This document shows, in pieces, positions 32,482 through 40,654 of a DNA stretch of 64,000 nt; position 1 is the first letter of the stretch; every line of letters starts with the position of its first letter. Source of the DNA: Proteus columbae. Its GTDB lineage: Bacteria > Pseudomonadota > Gammaproteobacteria > Enterobacterales > Enterobacteriaceae. The stretch spans positions 1-64,000 of the forward strand of contig NZ_NGVR01000007.1 of the NCBI RefSeq assembly GCF_002777965.1. Reading direction: 5' to 3'. Under the pieces are notes generated by a model that saw only the letters and a program-made list of their open reading frames with translations, made no database searches and was not told where the DNA came from. Both the position numbers and the translations under genes were made by a program.

Positions 32482-33792
32482 ATGAAAATAGCTAAAATAG
32501 CGTTAACTAATTTTCGTTGTTTTGAATATCTTGAGACAACCTTTGATCCTCGTTTAACTGTACTTATTGCTCGTAATGGTGCAGGAAAGTCAACATTACT
32601 CGATGCTATAGCTCTTTCTCTAGGTTCTTTTTTAACACGCCTACCCAAAGTAAAAGGATTGAGTTTTAAAAAAACAGATTTTCGGGTTAATAATGAAGGA
32701 TTACATCCTCCTTTTATGCGTATCCGTTGTGAAAGTACAAATGGTATAATTTGGGATAGAACTGAGCGAAGAGATAAAGCTAAAAAGACGTTAAAGGCTA
32801 TTCCTGTAGGCGTTGGTCTCAAAGCATTAAATGAACATGTTGATAAATATATCAATGCACATAATGAAGAAGCACCATACACTCTACCTATTTTTATCTA
32901 TTATGGAACAGGGCGAGGTGTATTTGATATACCATTACGGAAAAGGGCTTTCAATAAACATTTTTCAAGATTTGAAGCGTTTGATGGCTCGTTAGAAAGT
33001 CGAACTAATTTTAAGCGTTTTGTACAGTATTTTTATCAATTAGAAGAAAAAGAATCAAGGTTACAAAAACAAAAGCGCTCTTTTGATATTGAATTGCCTG
33101 AGCTTAGTGCGATACGATTAGCAATACAAAAGCTCCTTCCTCAATTCAGTAATATACGATCCGCGGAACCCGCAGGCATTATGGTCGATTGGGAGAAAAC
33201 GGAAGGTGGGGAAAAGGTTATTCAACCATTAAGAATTGAGCAACTCAGTGATGGTTATCGTACAACGTTAGCAATGGTGATGGATATAGCTACTCGGATT
33301 GCTGAGGCAAACCCTTTTTCTGAAGATCCTTTAGAAACCGAGGGGGTCATTCTTATCGATGAGGTCGACTTACATTTACATCCGGAATGGCAACGCGAGT
33401 TTTTACCTCGTTTAGTCAATGTTTTTCCGAATATTCAATTTATTGTTTCGACACATTCTCCTTTTATTATTCAATCCGTTAAAAATGGAAAATTAATTGA
33501 TTTGGATAAAGAAGATGTATCAGGTGGTGCATCGTTAGATCAAGAACTGAGTATTGAAGATATTGCAGAAGATATCATGGGAATGGAAAACGTTCAGCGC
33601 AGTGCTTTATTTAATGAACAAGTTGAAATATCAGATAAGTATTATAGATTACTTAAACAAGGAAAATCGCTGGATGATGCTGAAGTTCAACGTGTTTCCC
33701 AGCAGCTGGATGAGATAGAGTCTTTGTTTGGTGATAACCCTGCGTGGGTTGCATTAATGCGGGCTGAAAGAAGAAAGAGCGAGAAGAAATAA
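32482..33792 (+). CDS. AAA/ABC-type ATPase, PtuA-like (Septu-type defence)
   Basis: A 436-residue ATPase of the RecF/OLD-like AAA group. Motifs are Walker A ARNGAGKST (about 29-37), the ABC-like signature LSDGYRT (about 253-259), Walker B VILIDEVDLHLHPEW (about 289-303) and the switch His in FIVSTHSPFI. A coiled insert lies between Walker A and the signature. The ATG at 32482 has AGAAGG five bases upstream; an in-frame GTG at 32476 overlaps that site. It is followed two bases later by an HNH nuclease gene, the arrangement of Septu (PtuA-PtuB) anti-phage systems. Inserted between ridA and pyrI. Confidence 0.75.
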   Translation: MKIAKIALTNFRCFEYLETTFDPRLTVLIARNGAGKSTLLDAIALSLGSFLTRLPKVKGLSFKKTDFRVNNEGLHPPFMRIRCESTNGIIWDRTERRDKAKKTLKAIPVGVGLKALNEHVDKYINAHNEEAPYTLPIFIYYGTGRGVFDIPLRKRAFNKHFSRFEAFDGSLESRTNFKRFVQYFYQLEEKESRLQKQKRSFDIELPELSAIRLAIQKLLPQFSNIRSAEPAGIMVDWEKTEGGEKVIQPLRIEQLSDGYRTTLAMVMDIATRIAEANPFSEDPLETEGVILIDEVDLHLHPEWQREFLPRLVNVFPNIQFIVSTHSPFIIQSVKNGKLIDLDKEDVSGGASLDQELSIEDIAEDIMGMENVQRSALFNEQVEISDKYYRLLKQGKSLDDAEVQRVSQQLDEIESLFGDNPAWVALMRAERRKSEKK

Positions 33793-33794
33793 AT

Positions 33795-34406
33795 ATGCGC
33801 CCTATATCTCGCCCTCAATATACAGGAAACACCATAACTCAATATAAGAGTTATTTGTCTTATTTGATTGATGCATATGGAAATTATTGTTCGTATTGTG
33901 AACGAACTGATAAAGTGGATGTGGAGCATATTGTACCTACATCACATAATGCAGATCTTGAACTTGAGTGGTCGAACCTGATTTTAGGTTGTCCTCGTTG
34001 TAATAGAGATTTTAAAAGAAATAAAAATGAATCAAGAGCGGGTTATATTTGGCCTGATACACATAATACATACCACTTACTTCAATATCATACGGATGGC
34101 AGAGTAGAACCTATATCCAATCTGTCTGAAGCACTGAAAAGTCAGGTACAGAATACTCTTGATCTTGTTTGCTTGGATGATTCAGGACAACCTCAAAAAC
34201 CTTTATGTCTTGGGCGAAGGAATGCTTTTCAAATGGCGAATATAATTAAAGATAATTATATTCGTGAAAATCAAACGTTAGATGAAGTTTGTATTTTTGC
34301 TAAAGGTAACTATTGGTCTGTATGGTATACCGTATTTTATAGTATACCTGAGGTAAAAACAGCGTTAGAAAATCTATTGCCGAATACTGATATTCAGCGA
34401 GTATAA
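33795..34406 (+). CDS. HNH endonuclease, PtuB-like (Septu-type defence)
   Basis: A 203-residue HNH nuclease. The zinc Cys pairs are YCSYC (about 33-37) and CPRCN (about 71-75). They flank the catalytic VEHIVPTSH, with LEWSNLILG between, a typical HNH arrangement; the rest is helical with WPDTHNTYHLLQYH. It begins two bases after the ATPase stop, so the two proteins are surely made together. In Septu systems the ATPase dimer carries HNH subunits that cut nucleic acid during phage infection. No reverse transcriptase lies nearby, so this is not a retron. Confidence 0.75.
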   Translation: MRPISRPQYTGNTITQYKSYLSYLIDAYGNYCSYCERTDKVDVEHIVPTSHNADLELEWSNLILGCPRCNRDFKRNKNESRAGYIWPDTHNTYHLLQYHTDGRVEPISNLSEALKSQVQNTLDLVCLDDSGQPQKPLCLGRRNAFQMANIIKDNYIRENQTLDEVCIFAKGNYWSVWYTVFYSIPEVKTALENLLPNTDIQRV

Positions 34407-34424
34407 ATCTATTTATTATCACAA

Positions 34425-34450
34425 CAGCCTACCCTAATAAGAGTAGGCTG
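34425..34450. terminator. hairpin between the HNH gene and pyrI
   Basis: CAGCCTAC (34425-34432) pairs with GTAGGCTG (34443-34450). T-runs are weak on both sides (TTGTTGTG leftward, CAGTTATTAT rightward). It probably ends the convergent HNH and pyrI transcripts. Confidence 0.6.
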
Positions 34451-34461
34451 CAGTTATTATA

Positions 34462-34920
34462 TCAGCGAATAACCGCGTGGCGTTCGAACTCTTTTTCACA
34501 GTACTTGCAGGTTAATACAACATCTGAGGCCAGTTTTTTGACACGGAAACTACTTTGTACTGGCTCGTTATGGCTAATACAGTTGCTATTAGGGCAAGGC
34601 ACCACATCTTCAAGTAATTCTGGCAAGCTTAACGCCATCTTATTAACGACTTGATAATCATCGATAATATTTACAGTTGCTTGAGGCGCATACATTGCTA
34701 AACGGTTTGCTTGCTCAGAGGTTAAAAAGACATTTTCGATTTTAATTAAGTCTTTTTTACCTAAATTTTCTGAAGGTAAATTAAAACCCACAGTTATTCT
34801 TTCATCTGTTTCTGTTAAGCGAAATAGTGAAAGAATTTTAAAGCCCACCTGCGCTGGAATATGATCAATAACAGTCCCACGTTTGATAGCTTCAACTTTT
34901 AGTTTGTGATCATGTGTCAT
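34462..34920 (-). CDS. pyrI: aspartate carbamoyltransferase regulatory chain
   Basis: Allosteric subunit of ATCase that binds CTP and ATP. The 152 residues match E. coli. The N-terminal effector domain has [23 protein letters not shown]. The zinc domain carries four Cys as CPNSNC and CKYC (about 107-141). It lies 13 bases downstream of pyrB in the same operon. Confidence 0.97.
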   Translation of the reverse strand: MTHDHKLKVEAIKRGTVIDHIPAQVGFKILSLFRLTETDERITVGFNLPSENLGKKDLIKIENVFLTSEQANRLAMYAPQATVNIIDDYQVVNKMALSLPELLEDVVPCPNSNCISHNEPVQSSFRVKKLASDVVLTCKYCEKEFERHAVIR

Positions 34921-34933
34921 GGTGTGCTCCTTA

Positions 34934-35869
34934 TTAAAGAACTAAGTTTTTATTCAGAACTAAGGCAAGTAATGCCTGACGTGCGTAGATACCGTTGCCT
35001 GCTTGTTGGAAATAATAAGCGTAAGGTGTTTTATCTACATCTGTCGTGATTTCATCAATACGAGGAAGTGGGTGTAGGATCTTGAGGTTATCTTTCACAT
35101 TCACAAGATCTGCACTGGTTAAGATAAATTGTGCTTTTACATTCGCATATTCAGATGGATCTAAACGCTCTTTCTGTACGCGGGTCATATAGAGAATATC
35201 TAGCTCTGGCATGACTTCATCTACTGTTTCATGTTGACTATATTCAACACCATTTTCTTCCAGTAAGTGAAGAATATGCTCTGGCATTGCGAGTACTTTA
35301 GGGGCGATAAAATAGAGATGATTGCCTTTAAATTTCGCTAATGCTTGTGCCAGAGAATGCACTGTTCTGCCATATTTTAAGTCACCGACCATTGCGATAT
35401 TGAGATTATCTAAACGACCCTGTGTCTCTTGAATGGTAAATAAATCCAGTAAAGTCTGTGTTGGATGTTGATTTGCGCCATCACCCGCATTGAGTACTGG
35501 AATATCGCCAGCAAATTCAGAAGCTAAACGCGCCGCACCTTCTTGAGGATGGCGAATAACAATGGCATCAGCATAAGTGCGAAGAACCGAAATGGTATCC
35601 GCTAAAGTTTCACCTTTTTTACCCAGTGAAGTGTTGCTTCCATCAGAAAAACCGACAACAGATGCGCCTAGGCGATGAATCGCAGTTTCAAATGATAAGC
35701 GAGTGCGTGTTGATGCTTCAAAAAAGCAGCTCGCAATCACTTTGTCTTTCAACAATTCGTTATTAGGTTGCTGTTTTAGTTTATTAGCAACATGAAGAAC
35801 AGACTCCAAATCTTCCCTGTCCAGATCATTGATGGAGATAATATGCTTTTGGTAGAGCGGATTAGTCAT
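34934..35869 (-). CDS. pyrB: aspartate carbamoyltransferase catalytic chain
   Basis: First committed step of pyrimidine synthesis: carbamoyl phosphate plus aspartate to carbamoyl aspartate. The 311 residues contain the carbamoyl-phosphate motif ASTRTRLSF (about 52-60), the active-site loop around [25 protein letters not shown] and LHPLPR. Its ATG overlaps the last base of the leader peptide stop. Attenuation control is evident upstream. Confidence 0.98.
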   Translation of the reverse strand: MTNPLYQKHIISINDLDREDLESVLHVANKLKQQPNNELLKDKVIASCFFEASTRTRLSFETAIHRLGASVVGFSDGSNTSLGKKGETLADTISVLRTYADAIVIRHPQEGAARLASEFAGDIPVLNAGDGANQHPTQTLLDLFTIQETQGRLDNLNIAMVGDLKYGRTVHSLAQALAKFKGNHLYFIAPKVLAMPEHILHLLEENGVEYSQHETVDEVMPELDILYMTRVQKERLDPSEYANVKAQFILTSADLVNVKDNLKILHPLPRIDEITTDVDKTPYAYYFQQAGNGIYARQALLALVLNKNLVL

Positions 35870-36039
35870 TAGAGTTCTCCTTTAGCGATGAATTGTGCGA
35901 TAGATGGTTTTTTATAGGCCAAAAAAAACCCCTCAATAAGAGGGGTTTTAAAAAATTGGGCTATTGGAAAAAAGAGAATGCGCTTGCGACCGGTTAAGGT
36001 GCTTGTTTTTGTTACAAATTGGAATAGGCGCTGTTTCAT
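35869..36039 (-). CDS. pyrL: pyrBI leader peptide
   Basis: A 56-codon leader reading frame starting at ATG 36039 behind a strong AGGAGG. It runs through a T-rich stretch (TTCTCTTTTTTCC) and the attenuator hairpin and ends one base into pyrB (TAATG). In E. coli low UTP makes polymerase pause in the U-rich stretch so that the translating ribosome prevents the attenuator from forming. The peptide sequence itself is not like E. coli PyrL, as expected; position and architecture carry the call. Confidence 0.8.
   Translation of the reverse strand: MKQRLFQFVTKTSTLTGRKRILFFPIAQFFKTPLIEGFFLAYKKPSIAQFIAKGEL
35921..35949 (-). terminator. pyrBI attenuator
   Basis: Read leftward, AAAACCCCTC (35949-35940) pairs with GAGGGGTTTT (35934-35925) around a TTATT loop, followed by a run of eight T in total. 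It lies within the leader reading frame, 52 bases before pyrB. Confidence 0.9.
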
Positions 36040-36163
36040 CTTTCCTCCTGACAAATTGTGGCGCATTATACGCATCTTGGCGTTGCACGCAAGCGTTTGC
36101 TTTTATTTTTTGCAAAAAAATTTTTTTTAATTTAAAAATCAATAAGCTTGAGATAAAACGAAG

Positions 36164-36202
36164 AAAACACCTATTTTTTGATAAATAAAAAATAGGTGTT
36201 TT
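36164..36202 (-). terminator. argI terminator
   Basis: AAAACACCTATTTTTT (36164-36179) pairs perfectly with AAAAAATAGGTGTTTT (36187-36202), a 16-base-pair stem with a 7-base loop. It follows the argI stop by 15 bases. Confidence 0.85.
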
Positions 36203-36217
36203 GCATGATTATGTATT

Positions 36218-37222
36218 TTAGAAAGAATTTGCAAGTGTAGCGACCATCACCGCTTTTATGGTGTGAAGACGGTTCTCTGCTTCATCAAACACAATACTGT
36301 GTTTTGATTCAAAAACCTCATCAGTGACTTCAAAACCACCATATAGGCTAAATTCTTCAGCTAATGCTTTACCCATCGTTGTTTCTTCATCATGAAAAGC
36401 GGGTAAACAGTGAAGAAATTTAACGTCTGGATTTCCGGTTAATTTTATAACATTCATATTGACCTGATAAGGCTTGAGTAAAGCAATACGCTCTTTCCAA
36501 ACCTCTTTCGGTTCGCCCATAGAAACCCACACATCAGTGTAAAGAAAATCAGCATTTTTAACGCCTTCAGCGACATTTTCAGTTAGCGTGATGTTTCCGC
36601 CATTTTTCTTGGCAATATCTTGGCATTGAGCAACTAAACTTGCTTCAGGCCAACATGCTTTAGGTGCAACTAAACGTAAATCCATACCTGTTAATGCAGC
36701 CGCTTCCAGCATGGTATTTCCCATGTTATTACGAGCGTCACCAAGGTAAGCAAAGACCGTTTCAGATAACGGCTTAGCTTGGTGTTCAGTGATAGTCAGT
36801 AAATCTGCTAATAGCTGTGTTGGGTGAAATTCATTGGTTAAACCATTCCAAACAGGCACACCAGAATATTGTGCAAGTGCATCTACCGTTTTTTGTCCGT
36901 AACCCCGATACTGAATGCCATCATACATACGGCCTAATACTCGAGCGGTATCTTTGATCGATTCTTTATGCCCAATTTGGCTTCCTCCCCCTAAATAAGT
37001 CACTCTTGCACCTTGATCAAATGCAGCAACTTCAAACGCACAACGGGTACGTGTTGAGTCTTTTTCAAAAATCAATGCGATATTTTTTCCAGTGAGATAT
37101 TGAGTTTCTTGACCTGATTTTTTGGCTTTTTTCAATTGTGCTGACAGTGTAAGCAGTTGCTGAATTTCCGCAGGTGAAAAATCAAGTAAACGTAAGAATG
37201 ATTTTTGATAGAAAGGGTTCAT
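36218..37222 (-). CDS. argI: ornithine carbamoyltransferase
   Basis: Makes citrulline from ornithine and carbamoyl phosphate in arginine synthesis. ATG 37222 gives 334 residues ([17 protein letters not shown]), the usual length; a longer frame adds 11 residues lying in the operator. Motifs are [15 protein letters not shown] (carbamoyl phosphate, about 53-67), [11 protein letters not shown] (about 133-143) and the ornithine-binding [13 protein letters not shown]. coli K-12 has two isozymes, argF and argI; position next to pyrBI and rraB supports argI. Two ARG boxes lie upstream. Confidence 0.95.
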   Translation of the reverse strand: MNPFYQKSFLRLLDFSPAEIQQLLTLSAQLKKAKKSGQETQYLTGKNIALIFEKDSTRTRCAFEVAAFDQGARVTYLGGGSQIGHKESIKDTARVLGRMYDGIQYRGYGQKTVDALAQYSGVPVWNGLTNEFHPTQLLADLLTITEHQAKPLSETVFAYLGDARNNMGNTMLEAAALTGMDLRLVAPKACWPEASLVAQCQDIAKKNGGNITLTENVAEGVKNADFLYTDVWVSMGEPKEVWKERIALLKPYQVNMNVIKLTGNPDVKFLHCLPAFHDEETTMGKALAEEFSLYGGFEVTDEVFESKHSIVFDEAENRLHTIKAVMVATLANSF

Positions 37223-37238
37223 AGAGTGATATCCTATT

Positions 37239-37277
37239 ATTGAATTTATATTCAATTTATATCAATAAATATTCATC
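37239..37277 (-). promoter_or_regulatory. tandem ARG boxes
   Basis: ATTGAATTTATATTCAAT (37239-37256) and TATCAATAAATATTCATC (37260-37277) match the 18-base ArgR consensus AATGAATAATTATTCATT. They are separated by three bases, the spacing of authentic ArgR operators, and lie 17-55 bases before argI. Confidence 0.88.
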
Positions 37278-37406
37278 ATCAACCCCTAAGGGAAAACTTT
37301 TAATTTAAACAGTATGCGATAAGGGCATCATATTAAGTATGGAGTGTTGATCCTGCCTGTGGGAGAATGAACAAGATACCTTTTCAGACTATTGCGGAGC
37401 ATGATT

Positions 37407-37838
37407 ATGGCGGACAGCAAAGAGTTAGCAGAACAACGTGAAGAAACACGTCTTATTATTGAAGAATTACTGGAAGATGGCAGTGATCCTGATGCACTGT
37501 ATGCCATTGAGCACCATATTTCTTGTGAAAATTTTGAAACACTAGAAAAAGCAGCTGTTGAAGTCTTTAAGTTAGGTTACGAAGTGACTGAGCCTGAGGA
37601 AATCGAAGTCGAATCAGGTGAGATCCTAGTTTGTTTTGATGCTGTGAGTGAGAGTGGTTTGAATGCTGAACTTATTGATGCCCAAGTTGAGCAATTAATG
37701 AATTTAGCTGAAAAAATGGGTGTCTATTACGATGGTTGGGGTACTTATTTTGAAGATCCTGACGCAGAGTATGATGATGAAGAAGGTGAAGACGAAGACG
37801 ACGACGAAGAGTCTGATAAGTCATCACGTTTACATTAA
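37407..37838 (+). CDS. rraB: ribonuclease E inhibitor RraB
   Basis: Binds the RNase E C-terminal region and changes degradosome composition in E. coli. ATG 37407 gives 143 residues ([25 protein letters not shown]), aligned with E. coli RraB, with GCGGAGC 7-13 bases upstream; the frame is open from 37392. The acidic C-terminus ([13 protein letters not shown]) is typical. Divergent from argI, as in E. coli. Confidence 0.95.
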   Translation: MADSKELAEQREETRLIIEELLEDGSDPDALYAIEHHISCENFETLEKAAVEVFKLGYEVTEPEEIEVESGEILVCFDAVSESGLNAELIDAQVEQLMNLAEKMGVYYDGWGTYFEDPDAEYDDEEGEDEDDDEESDKSSRLH

Positions 37839-37944
37839 TTTTTGCTAAATGTTGTCCTTTTGTACCTGATTTATCAGTGCAATATAGCACCAGCCACAAA
37901 ATTATTGCTTTGTGACTGGTGTTATTATTTTTAAGGTAACGTCA

Positions 37945-38814
37945 TTAATTCATTACACCAAATTTACCATTGTCATAATCATCAAAAGCTTGTTGTAACT
38001 CTTCTTGCGTATTCATCACAAAAGGTCCTTGCCCTGCAATTGGCTCATTAATCGGCTCACCTGTTAGAATTAAAACAAGAGTGTCACCCATTGATTCTAA
38101 TGTCAGTGTATCGCCATGATTATCTAATATCACCATATCGTGTTGACGTGCAATTTCACTGTCATTGATATGTACGGCACCTTTTACTACAAACAGCATT
38201 GCATTATGGCCTTCGGGAATACTGTAATGTGAAATACCTGCGCGATTTAAATGCAGATCCCACACATTCAACGGTGAATAGGTCATTGCCACACCTTGTG
38301 TATTGGCATAATTACCTGCAATCACTCTGACATAACCTTGGTTATTAGGTAATTCAACATGAGGGATATCCTCTGCTTTTAGCGCCTGATAACGAGGCTG
38401 TGTCATTTTGTACGCTGTTGGCAGATTCACCCAAAGTTGCACCATTTCCAATACACCGCCTTCTTTGGTCATTTTTTCAGAGTGATACTCTTTATGTAAA
38501 ATGCCAGAAGCAGCAGTCATCCATTGCACGTCACCTGCACCGATAGTGCCTGCATGACCTTTAGAGTCATGATGAGAAACTTCGCCTTGATAAGCGATTG
38601 TTACGGTTTCAAATCCACGATGAGGATGTGCTCCTACACCACGGGCATTGGTAACAGGTTTAAACAGTGTTGGCTCGGCATAATCCATCAGCAGAAACGG
38701 GCTATGTTTCTCACCATTTTCCTGATAGGAAAATAAGGTGCTGACTGGAAAGCCATTACCTACCCAGTGTGAATTTGGCGCCGAATAAATATGATTAATC
38801 TGTCTGATAGTCAT
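37945..38814 (-). CDS. pirin family protein
   Basis: A 289-residue bicupin of the pirin family; some members are quercetin 2,3-dioxygenases (E. coli YhhW/YhaK). The N-terminal cupin has the metal ligands in GVGAHPHRGFETVTI (two His) and the later HHDSKGHAGTIGAGDVQWMTAASGILHKEYH. The start at 38814 has GGAGAAC upstream; a longer frame adds 15 unlikely residues. Substrate unknown. Confidence 0.88.
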   Translation of the reverse strand: MTIRQINHIYSAPNSHWVGNGFPVSTLFSYQENGEKHSPFLLMDYAEPTLFKPVTNARGVGAHPHRGFETVTIAYQGEVSHHDSKGHAGTIGAGDVQWMTAASGILHKEYHSEKMTKEGGVLEMVQLWVNLPTAYKMTQPRYQALKAEDIPHVELPNNQGYVRVIAGNYANTQGVAMTYSPLNVWDLHLNRAGISHYSIPEGHNAMLFVVKGAVHINDSEIARQHDMVILDNHGDTLTLESMGDTLVLILTGEPINEPIAGQGPFVMNTQEELQQAFDDYDNGKFGVMN

Positions 38815-39181
38815 GATTGTTCTCCGAGTTAAGGAAAGAAATCGCAATAACCAAGACACAGAAGGAGGTAATACAGATTATTGCGATCCCTTAATGAAGT
38901 AGATCATAAAGTGTTCGCACGATGAACAAAATAGAGGGAATTTGTTGATGGTATTCAAAAAAAATGAATAACTTTAATAGATAGAAATAAAATAAAAGAG
39001 ATGTAATAAAGAGAATAGAAATAATAAGTTATCTATATTTAAATAATTAATAAAATAGTTTTTATTGTGATGGGGTTAATTATTGTTATTTATTTTTAGG
39101 AAGTGAAATATAAAAAACTACACTCTTTCTTAGCAACAATAAGTCAGAATGTAGTTTATTAATACGTTTATTTCTTAAATC
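38815..39181. other. AT-rich gap between pirin gene and yhfL
   Basis: 367 bases without a gene I can support. It contains the pirin promoter region on the left and the yhfL terminator (39115-39157) on the right. Confidence 0.5.
39115..39157 (-). terminator. yhfL terminator
   Basis: AAACTACA (39115-39122) pairs with TGTAGTTT (39150-39157), extended by a TCT/AGA step after a mismatch. Read leftward it is followed by TTTATATTTC. It lies 25 bases after the yhfL stop. Confidence 0.65.
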
Positions 39182-39349
39182 TTATTTGCTTGTGTCGCCA
39201 CAACCGCCAATGATTTTAGAAATAGAAACTGCTGGGTGCAGTAAGTAGTCATAGTTACAGTCTTTTTCTTTATTGTATACGCTACCAGTACAACCAGTCA
39301 TTACGGTAATTACAGAAGCAATAAGTGCAATTTTAACAAAGTTTTTCAT
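39182..39349 (-). CDS. yhfL: small YhfL-family lipoprotein
   Basis: A 55-residue lipoprotein, the same length as E. coli YhfL. Signal peptide MKNFVKIALIASVITVMTGC ends in lipobox MTGC (Cys20). The mature part CNYDYLLHPAVSISKIIGGCGDTSK is nearly that of YhfL (DUF4223). The start at 39349 has AAGGAATTTTTTC upstream; a longer frame would add 13 residues. Function unknown. Confidence 0.88.
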   Translation of the reverse strand: MKNFVKIALIASVITVMTGCTGSVYNKEKDCNYDYLLHPAVSISKIIGGCGDTSK

Positions 39350-39769
39350 GAAAAAATTCCTTTTAAATTTTAGAGTTATAAAAGCCAATGCATGACTTTA
39401 TCTGCATAAAGATATTAAATTAGCGATAAATAGCAATATAAAAAAATCTCTTTTTTTAAATATAAAATAAGATAAATAATATTTTATTTAAGAAGAGAAA
39501 TATCATTATCTAGAGTGAAATGAAAAATAATTTAAACTTGTAAATTTTAATAAAATTTAAGATAAGAAATTCATTAATAATATTTTGATAATAATCAATT
39601 AAGAAATTAATTGTGAAAACAAGCATAGAAATATACTGTATTTATATCATTTTGATAAATAGGATTTGTGTTAATAGGTGCTGTTTTGCTAATAAAAACC
39701 CGCATAAAAAATGCGGGTAAAGTAGAACTTATTTTATTTATTGTATTACGTAGGGAACAGCAAGAACGC
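39350..39769. other. AT-rich gap between yhfL and the GNAT gene
   Basis: 420 very AT-rich bases. Apart from the terminator at 39698-39718 I see no gene or clear site. Confidence 0.5.
39698..39718 (-). terminator. terminator of the YjgM-like gene
   Basis: ACCCGCAT pairs with ATGCGGGT around AAAAA, and read leftward it is followed by TTTTATT. It lies 52 bases after the stop. Confidence 0.85.
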
Positions 39770-40291
39770 TTAAAGTGGTTTTACCATACGGATCTCACAA
39801 TCACTATGCCCTGTGTTGCCTAATGCTTCATCAATAAATTCGAATCCTAGTTTTTCGTATAAACCGACAGCCGCTTTTAAGATATCTGTGGTTTCTAAAT
39901 AGCAACGGCTAAAGCCTTGCTCTTTACCAAATTCAAGAGATTGTAGAACGATTTTTTTCGCAATACCTTTGCCTCGTAGTTTGGACGAAAGGTACATTTT
40001 TTGTAATTCACAAGTATTGCCATCACCTCCAGCAAGTGGCGAGACACCACCACCACCAACAATTTCTCCCTCCATTTCAACAACCCAGTAAGCACTGCGT
40101 GGCTGATGATAAACTTCATAGAGGGTGTCTAAAATTGGATCGGCAACCGCAAAGCCTTTATCGGCAGTTAAACCGTGCTCTGCTGAGACTTCACGAATAA
40201 CGTGTGCAATACCTGCGTTGTCTTTTTCTTCAATTGCTCGGATAACAATACTTGAGGTTATAGTTTGGGTTGCAGTCATAGTTGCACTCAT
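39770..40291 (-). CDS. yjgM: GNAT N-acetyltransferase, YjgM-like
   Basis: A 173-residue GNAT protein. The acetyl-CoA motif is [27 protein letters not shown] (about 108-134), preceded by CELQKMYL. C-terminal [29 protein letters not shown] is typical of the YjgM branch. Position between rraB and valS matches E. coli yjgM. ATG 40291 is preferred over a GTG three codons upstream, with weak ribosome-binding sequence. Substrate not shown by sequence. Confidence 0.82.
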   Translation of the reverse strand: MSATMTATQTITSSIVIRAIEEKDNAGIAHVIREVSAEHGLTADKGFAVADPILDTLYEVYHQPRSAYWVVEMEGEIVGGGGVSPLAGGDGNTCELQKMYLSSKLRGKGIAKKIVLQSLEFGKEQGFSRCYLETTDILKAAVGLYEKLGFEFIDEALGNTGHSDCEIRMVKPL

Positions 40292-40654
40292 CGTTTTCAC
40301 TTATTAGTAGAATATTTTTTGATTAATTATTGAGAGAGCACCGGAAAGGAACTTCTTCATTGAAAGTAGCGCGGATGGCTACAAAAACTATCTTAATTGA
40401 TTAAGCATGTTTGTAAACCGTTAGCCCTTTTTCTTTGCTTACTTATACGCCTTATTGCTAGCGTTATATTTTAGTGATTGATTAAGTTTAAGCGAAAATA
40501 AGGGGAGGAAATGCATATTAACGAGAATAGAACCGAGAATAATAAGATATGGAGTGAAAAATGGTTTTATTTTTGACTGAAAGAGGCTAAGTAAAAACCC
40601 GCAATAAAACGCGGGTTTTCATTATTGATCTCAGTATCTTTAAAGCAATAGTGC
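40292..40654. other. gap between YjgM-like gene and valS
   Basis: 363 bases. Apart from the valS terminator at the right end I see no gene or recognisable site. Confidence 0.5.
40594..40619 (-). terminator. valS terminator
   Basis: AAAACCCGC (40594-40602) pairs with GCGGGTTTT (40611-40619) around AATAAAAC. It lies 35 bases after the valS stop, and T-runs on both strands make it potentially bidirectional. Confidence 0.85.

Noticed and set aside
32482-34406. retron carrying PtuAB effectors
   Set aside because: No reverse transcriptase gene and no msr-msd-like structure were seen around the pair.
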